Part shown: positions 59,429 to 64,000 of the stretch, one piece after another
Numbering within the stretch: position 1 is the stretch's first letter
How the letters are laid out: every line of letters starts with the position of its first letter
Assembly (NCBI RefSeq): GCF_004361855.1
Contig: NZ_SNWQ01000009.1
Location: 280,450-344,449 of the forward strand
DNA from: Kribbella caucasensis
GTDB lineage: Bacteria; Actinomycetota; Actinomycetes; Propionibacteriales; Kribbellaceae
DNA length: 64,000 nucleotides
Direction of reading: 5' to 3'
Translations under genes and position numbers: made by a program
The notes under the pieces: model-generated
Database searches by the model: none
Seen by the model: the letters and a program-made list of their open reading frames with translations, nothing else
What the model was told of the DNA's origin: nothing

Positions 59429-59587
59429 ATGGTTTCCGAACTTCTGCCGCAGCTGGCCGCGCTTGAAGAGGTGGCCGGCGAGACCGCGCACATCTCGCAG
59501 TGGTGGTACGGCGGTTTCACCCTGGTCGTTCTTGCCGGCCTGCTGGTCATCACCCTGATCATGGGCAAGGGCCGGCCGCACAGCTGA
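59429..59587 (+). CDS. Small single-pass membrane protein
   Basis: 52 aa: soluble N-terminus (VSELLPQLAALEEVAGETAH), one transmembrane helix (GGFTLVVLAGLLVITLIM) and a short basic end (GKGRPHS). ATG 59429. Directly upstream of nadD on the same strand, 18 bp apart. Function unknown. Confidence 0.75.
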   Translation: MVSELLPQLAALEEVAGETAHISQWWYGGFTLVVLAGLLVITLIMGKGRPHS

Positions 59588-59605
59588 GCGGCGGAACGAG
59601 CTGAC

Positions 59606-60217
59606 GTGACTTCACCGGAGCGGGTCCGGCGCCTGGGCGTGATGGGCGGCACCTTCGACCCGATCCACCACGGTCACCTGGTGGCGGCCAGCGAGGTGCA
59701 GTCGTACTTCGACCTGGACGAGGTGATCTTCGTCCCGACCGGTCAGCCCTGGCAGAAGAGCGACCGGGTCGTCTCCCCGGCCGAGGACCGGTACCTGATG
59801 ACGGTGATCGCCACCGCCTCGAACCCCCGGTTCTCGGTCAGCCGGGTGGACATCGACCGCCCCGGCCCGACGTACACGATCGACACCCTGCGGGACCTGG
59901 CCCAGCTGTACCCGGACGCCGAGCTGTTCTTCATCACCGGTGCCGACGCGCTGGCCCAGATCCTCACCTGGCGCGACGTGGACGAGATGTTCAAGCTGGC
60001 CCACTTCGTCGGCTGTACCCGGCCCGGCACCGAGTCGGCCGAGCTGCCGCTGGACCGGCTGCCGATGGACCGGATCACGCTGCTCGAGGTCCCCGCGCTG
60101 GCCATCTCGTCGACCGAGTGCCGGCAACGGGTCGCGAAGGGCAACCCGACGTGGTACCTGGTACCCGACGGGATCGTGCAGTACATCGCCAAACGCGACC
60201 TCTACACCAACCACTAG
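59606..60217 (+). CDS. nadD: Nicotinate-nucleotide adenylyltransferase
   Basis: 203-aa enzyme of NAD synthesis that joins nicotinate mononucleotide and ATP. Nucleotidyl-transferase motif GGTFDPIHHGHLVAASEV at the N-terminus and the ISSTECRQRVAKG signature near the C-terminus. GTG start at 59606. Operon with rsfS and the phosphatase, as in most actinobacteria. Confidence 0.96.
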   Translation: MTSPERVRRLGVMGGTFDPIHHGHLVAASEVQSYFDLDEVIFVPTGQPWQKSDRVVSPAEDRYLMTVIATASNPRFSVSRVDIDRPGPTYTIDTLRDLAQLYPDAELFFITGADALAQILTWRDVDEMFKLAHFVGCTRPGTESAELPLDRLPMDRITLLEVPALAISSTECRQRVAKGNPTWYLVPDGIVQYIAKRDLYTNH

Positions 60218-60226
60218 AAGGAATAC

Positions 60227-60616
60227 ATGCCTGCCTCCGAACGTGCCGTCGAGCTGCTCACCGCGGCAGCCGAGGCGGCCCACGACAAGAAGGCCGAGAA
60301 CGTGCTCGCGTTCGACGTCTCCGAGCAGCTCGCCATCACCGACGGCTTCCTGGTCGCCTCCGCCTCCAACGACCGCCAGGTCCGCGCCATCGTGGACGCG
60401 ATCGAGGAGAAGCTGCGGATCGACTTCGACGCCAAGCCGGTACGCCGGGAGGGCGCGCGCGAGGGTCGCTGGGTGCTGCTCGACTACCTGGAGATCGTCA
60501 TCCACGTCCAGCACGACGAGGAGCGCAGCTTCTACGCCCTCGAACGACTCTGGCGCGACTGCCCCACGATCCCGCTGCCGTCGCCCGTCCCCGGCCCCGC
60601 GACGTCCGCCGAATGA
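60227..60616 (+). CDS. rsfS: Ribosomal silencing factor RsfS
   Basis: 129-aa factor that binds L14 and blocks subunit joining when nutrients fall. Features: KKAENVLAFDVSEQLAITDG, FLVASASNDRQVRAIVDAIE and the C-terminal VLLDYLEIVIHVQHDEERSF. The stop overlaps the next start by 4 bp (ATGA). Confidence 0.95.
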   Translation: MPASERAVELLTAAAEAAHDKKAENVLAFDVSEQLAITDGFLVASASNDRQVRAIVDAIEEKLRIDFDAKPVRREGAREGRWVLLDYLEIVIHVQHDEERSFYALERLWRDCPTIPLPSPVPGPATSAE

Positions 60617-61260
60617 CCGCCGGCCGGCTGATCGTCTGGCGGCACGGTCGGACGGAGTGGAACCTGCAGGACAAGGTCCAGGGCCAGGCCGACATCCCAC
60701 TCGACGAGATCGGCGTCGCCCAGGCCCGCGCCGCGGCGGCCCGGCTCGCCTCGCTCGCGCCCACCCGCCTGTTCTCCAGCGACCTGCGACGCGCCGCCGC
60801 CACCGCCGGTGAACTGGCAGCCCTGACCGGCCTCACCATCGAGTTCGACAAAGCGCTCCGCGAGATCGACGTCGACGACTGGGCCGGCCTGACCATGGCC
60901 GAACTCGCCGACCGCCACCCCGAAGCCGCCGCCCGTATCCGCGCCGGCGAACCCCAACGCCGCGGCACCGCCGGCGAAACCGTCGAAGAAGTAGCCGCCC
61001 GCTTCGCCCCCGCCCTCACCCGAGCGGTCGAAACCGGCGACCCCTCCGACACCGTCGTCGTAGCCACCCACGGCCTGGCCGCCCGAGTCGGCATCTGCCT
61101 CTTCCTGGGCATCCCCCAAGACCACTGGCCCGCCTTCGGCGGCCTCGCCAACTGCAACTGGGTCTCCCTCCTCCCCAGCCGCCACAACCGCTGGCGAATC
61201 GAAGAATGGAACGCCGGCTCCCTCCCCGAACCAGTAATGAGCGACGACCCCCAACGCTGA
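60613..61260 (+). CDS. Histidine phosphatase-family protein
   Basis: 215-aa phosphoglycerate-mutase-like phosphatase. Catalytic RHG motif in IVWRHGRTEWNLQDKVQG, acid in REIDVDDWAGLTMAELADRH, second His in VVVATHGLAARVG. Last gene of the nadD-rsfS operon, a conserved position; substrate not known. Followed by 198 bp with no gene up to the tRNA. Confidence 0.92.
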   Translation: MTAGRLIVWRHGRTEWNLQDKVQGQADIPLDEIGVAQARAAAARLASLAPTRLFSSDLRRAAATAGELAALTGLTIEFDKALREIDVDDWAGLTMAELADRHPEAAARIRAGEPQRRGTAGETVEEVAARFAPALTRAVETGDPSDTVVVATHGLAARVGICLFLGIPQDHWPAFGGLANCNWVSLLPSRHNRWRIEEWNAGSLPEPVMSDDPQR

Positions 61261-61458
61261 GGCGGACGGAACAGCGGCAGCAGCCCGTACTACGACCGCC
61301 CGCCGCCGCAAACCACAGACCACCGCGCACCTACCGCACCTTCAACCTCGGCCTCCCACCCGCTCCGCCTCCCGTCCCACCAGCCCCTCCTGCCCCACCC
61401 ACCCGATTTTTCTTTGCAGCCCGGTATCCGCTAAACTTCCGGAGTCGCAAGACACCGC

Positions 61459-61534
61459 GGGGCTTTGGCGCAGTTGGTAGCGCGCTTCCATGGCATGGAA
61501 GAGGTCAGGGGTTCGAATCCCCTAAGCTCCACCA
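61459..61534 (+). tRNA. tRNA-Ala (anticodon GGC)
   Basis: A 76-nt cloverleaf with encoded CCA. Acceptor GGGGCTT pairs with AAGCTCC; D-arm GGCGC...GCGC; anticodon stem CTTCC/GGAAG with loop ATGGCAT giving GGC; T-arm AGGGG-TTCGAAT-CCCCT. A good -10-like TAAACT lies 27 bp upstream. The 3' end serves as integration site of the neighbouring element. Confidence 0.97.
61507..61534. other. Probable attachment site (attL) at the tRNA 3' end
   Basis: The integrase stop lies only 14 bp beyond the tRNA CCA end, and the integrase points toward the tRNA, the standard layout for elements inserted in tRNA genes. The T-arm and acceptor segment is the expected identity block. The second copy would be outside the window. 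Confidence 0.5.
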
Positions 61535-61548
61535 GAAGTATCCGCAGG

Positions 61549-62943
61549 TCAGGAGGCATCTCGGCCTCCTGACGACTCCCCGCCAAGTGTCCCGGTGGGA
61601 GAGATTTGGGAGAACCGTTCGCCTCCCACCAGCTTCGCCGCAAGCATCGCTGCCTCTTGCTGAGCCTTCTTGATGGTGTCTCTGATCACGGGCACCCGAC
61701 CGAGGAGCTTCTGCCGCTCGTCCTCCTCCAACGCCAGCACCGACGCAATCCACCGCTCCTCCAACGCCGCAAGAATTTGCCGCTCCATCTCTGGCGTGAC
61801 GTGGTCGTAGACCCGCCCCATGCCCTTGACCTTATGCCCGAGCCGACCACGGCGAGCGACCTCAGGAATGCCGTCCTCAGTCAGCCAAGTCGCGTGCGTG
61901 TGCCGACCTTCGTGGAACCGGAAGCCGGACATGATGGCCGGGACATACCTCTTCGACGACGGTTTGTCCGCGTCAACGCCGTCCCACGCCGGGCGCCAAA
62001 ACCGCTGCCGGAAGTTCGATCGGTACCAGGGCTTGCCGTGTAGTGAGGTGAACACGAACGACTCGCTTGGCCGCGTCGCCAGGAACAATTCATAGATCGC
62101 CGCGATGCTCGGAGGAAGTGGGACCCATCGCTCACCGGCCGGTGACTTGGTGCGAGCGTTCCTTTTGCTACGACGTGACCGTCGCGCTGTTGTGAGGAGT
62201 GGATCGGTTCGCTCGGTGACGTCGGCACCGCTCTTGAACAGTCGGCCATCGATCTCCTTGAGCGGCTCGAAGACGGCGATCGCCTTCTTGACCTCGTCGT
62301 ACTCAGGGCGGGTTTGGCCGGCTAGCTCGCCCCAGCGTCCACCGGTGTAAGCGTTCAGCAGTCCGAACAGGAGGCCGCTCAACCCGAGCTCATTCTCATA
62401 GAGCCGCATGCTTGCCCGAAGCACCTGGAGCGGAGTCGCGACGAACTTCTCTGACTCCCACTCGCCACCAGTCACCCGAATGCCTGAGCACGGGTTCGCC
62501 GGGATCACCCTGGCCTTGACGGCGGCGTTCATGATCGTGGAGAAGCACCCGAAGTATGAGGCGACCGAGGAATCCTCGTACTCACCATGGAGATGGGTAA
62601 CCCACGTCTCGATGTCGAAGTGGCTGTTGAAGATCCCAATCATCGGCCAGTCGCCCCACCTCGGAATCAACTGCTTATCGAGGTATCGCCGGTACTTGAC
62701 CCTAGTGTTGTCACTCAGCCTGCCTGTCACGGCAGCGTGCCACTGATTCGCGAAGTCTTCGAACCGGATCTCGGCCACTCGTGGATCAATCCACGTGTTG
62801 TGGCGGATGCGCGATTCCTCATCACCCGCAGCTTCCAGCGCTGCCCGCTTCGTGCTGAAGCCTGACGTTGAACCGTAGGTTCCATCGGGTCGGCGGTAAC
62901 GGCCACGCCATCCTGTGCCGCGCCTCTCTGCGTATGCCACCAC
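61549..62943 (-). CDS. int: Tyrosine recombinase / site-specific integrase
   Basis: 464 aa. N-terminal arm-binding region (GRYRRPDGTYGSTSGFSTKR), SAM-like core-binding domain (~60-150), and catalytic domain with Arg in NAYTGGRWGELAG, HxxR in GFRFHEGRHTHATWL, His in GRLGHKVKGM and Tyr in GRVYDHVTPEM. All active residues are present, so the enzyme is probably functional. GTG start 62943 behind AGGAG, 7 bp after the excisionase stop. Typical of actinomycete integrative and conjugative elements. Confidence 0.95.
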   Translation of the reverse strand: MVAYAERRGTGWRGRYRRPDGTYGSTSGFSTKRAALEAAGDEESRIRHNTWIDPRVAEIRFEDFANQWHAAVTGRLSDNTRVKYRRYLDKQLIPRWGDWPMIGIFNSHFDIETWVTHLHGEYEDSSVASYFGCFSTIMNAAVKARVIPANPCSGIRVTGGEWESEKFVATPLQVLRASMRLYENELGLSGLLFGLLNAYTGGRWGELAGQTRPEYDEVKKAIAVFEPLKEIDGRLFKSGADVTERTDPLLTTARRSRRSKRNARTKSPAGERWVPLPPSIAAIYELFLATRPSESFVFTSLHGKPWYRSNFRQRFWRPAWDGVDADKPSSKRYVPAIMSGFRFHEGRHTHATWLTEDGIPEVARRGRLGHKVKGMGRVYDHVTPEMERQILAALEERWIASVLALEEDERQKLLGRVPVIRDTIKKAQQEAAMLAAKLVGGERFSQISPTGTLGGESSGGRDAS

Positions 62944-62950
62944 TGGTCTC

Positions 62951-63253
62951 CTATGCGACTCGTGCAGACCGCGATCTCGTCGGTCGATTGACCGGCTTCT
63001 TCGCAGTCATGTGCAGGATCTCTTTCACGTCCTCGGCATCGAATCGGTAGTGCTTCCCGAAACGGTGATGAGGCAACAAACCAGCAGCGAGCTGATCCTT
63101 GATCGTCCGCGCCGGGATCTTGAGAACGACAGCCAGGTCATCGACCGTCAGCAGCTCGTCTACGCCGACAGTCGACTTGACCCCGAGCCGAGCAATCGCG
63201 TCGGCGAGCAGTCGCATCGAATCGGACAACCCCGCGTCCTCCTGTGCTGTCAC
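62951..63253 (-). CDS. xis: Excisionase-type helix-turn-helix protein
   Basis: 100 aa. HTH of the MerR/excisionase type (LLTVDDLAVVLKIPARTIKD; HHRFGKHYRFDAEDVKEILH) and a basic tail. GTG 63253 with GGAAGGAGG seven bases upstream is clearly better than the ATG at 63286. Immediately upstream of int; directs excision. Confidence 0.9.
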   Translation of the reverse strand: MTAQEDAGLSDSMRLLADAIARLGVKSTVGVDELLTVDDLAVVLKIPARTIKDQLAAGLLPHHRFGKHYRFDAEDVKEILHMTAKKPVNRPTRSRSARVA

Positions 63254-63282
63254 CTGAACCTCCTTCCGTTGACAGTTACGTG

Positions 63283-63813
<531 letters not shown>

Positions 63814-63919
63814 CCCGTCGACGGCTTGCCGGACAGGGCGTACGTCGAGTTGAGTTCCCCATTCGATGAGCCAGCCATTGGGCTGGTCGGGGTGGGGCAG
63901 GGACCCAATACCGGTAACT

Positions 63920-64000
63920 TTAGCTCTGGCGCACGATGTTGATCGTGTCCGGCGGGGGTTGGGTCAGGTGGCGGTCGATGGGCTTCTTGGCGGGGAATGG
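63920..64000 (-). CDS. C-terminal end of a protein of the integrative element (truncated by window edge)
   Basis: An open frame enters from the right edge and ends TINIVRQS-stop at 63920 after 26 visible codons (PFPAKKPIDRHLTQPPPDTI). Too short to identify. It might be the N-terminal part of the replication initiator, if the two pieces are separated by a frameshift. Confidence 0.35.
   Translation of the reverse strand, partial: PFPAKKPIDRHLTQPPPDTINIVRQS

Overview
The window is a high-GC chromosomal segment from an actinobacterium. Three things point there: almost every frame is long and open, GTG starts are frequent, and the housekeeping backbone pbp2-rodA ... TIGR03960 ... TIGR03936-rne-rplU-rpmA-obgE-proB ... 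proA ... nadD-rsfS-phosphatase follows an actinobacterial order. A Kribbella/Nocardioidaceae-like host is my guess from general gene content; no rRNA marker is present to settle it.

Layout. 1-2652: cell-elongation pair (class B PBP and RodA). 2653-15755: accessory block with a gutted quinone-oxidoreductase pseudogene, a DHA2 drug exporter with a divergent MmyB-type regulator, AhpD-like genes, an Lrp/DUF2000 divergent pair, a wrecked azlC/azlD remnant, an FAD oxidoreductase, an OsmC protein, a regulator-hydrolase fusion, an AHSA1-ArsR-AHSA1 operon and an enol-lactonase-like hydrolase. 15756-18110: a macro-domain/KAP NTPase fusion. 18199-20142: TIGR03960 radical SAM protein. 20154-30937: second accessory block, with two leaderless metallopeptidases carrying PLL-like lectin repeats, GNAT, pheA, an acyltransferase, an M64 peptidase and membrane proteins. 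31046-38787: TIGR03936, RNase E/G, L21, L27, ObgE and ProB. 38784-48638: third accessory block, with a tripartite tricarboxylate transporter plus Usp, its CitAB-like two-component system, and a GntR-controlled dehydrogenase/monooxygenase/cupin/aldehyde dehydrogenase operon. 48951-50213: proA. 50272-59395: fourth accessory block, with a NikA/Opp-type ABC importer behind a Fur-family-like box, a Sfp-type phosphopantetheinyl transferase, an HxlR-peroxiredoxin fusion, an MFS exporter, an Lrp regulator and a small-peptide transcription unit. 59429-61260: small membrane protein, nadD, rsfS and a histidine phosphatase. 61459-61534: tRNA-Ala(GGC), with an integrative element (integrase, excisionase, rep remnant) entering its 3' end and running off the window.

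Themes. Conserved housekeeping genes are spread apart by transport, redox and catabolic modules. Many modules are self-contained units with their own divergent regulator and a visible palindromic operator. Several genes are decaying (quinone oxidoreductase, azlC/azlD, an AhpD-like gene, rep). Intergenic DNA carries a dispersed family of TTGAACAA-type inverted repeats (four copies) and several short tandem repeats.

Best candidates for something undescribed: the macro-KAP fusion; the HxlR-peroxiredoxin regulator with its perfect operator and MFS target; the leaderless peptidase/lectin operon; and the Fur/Zur-like-box importer beside a phosphopantetheinyl transferase. All functional statements come from reading sequence motifs; no database search was run.
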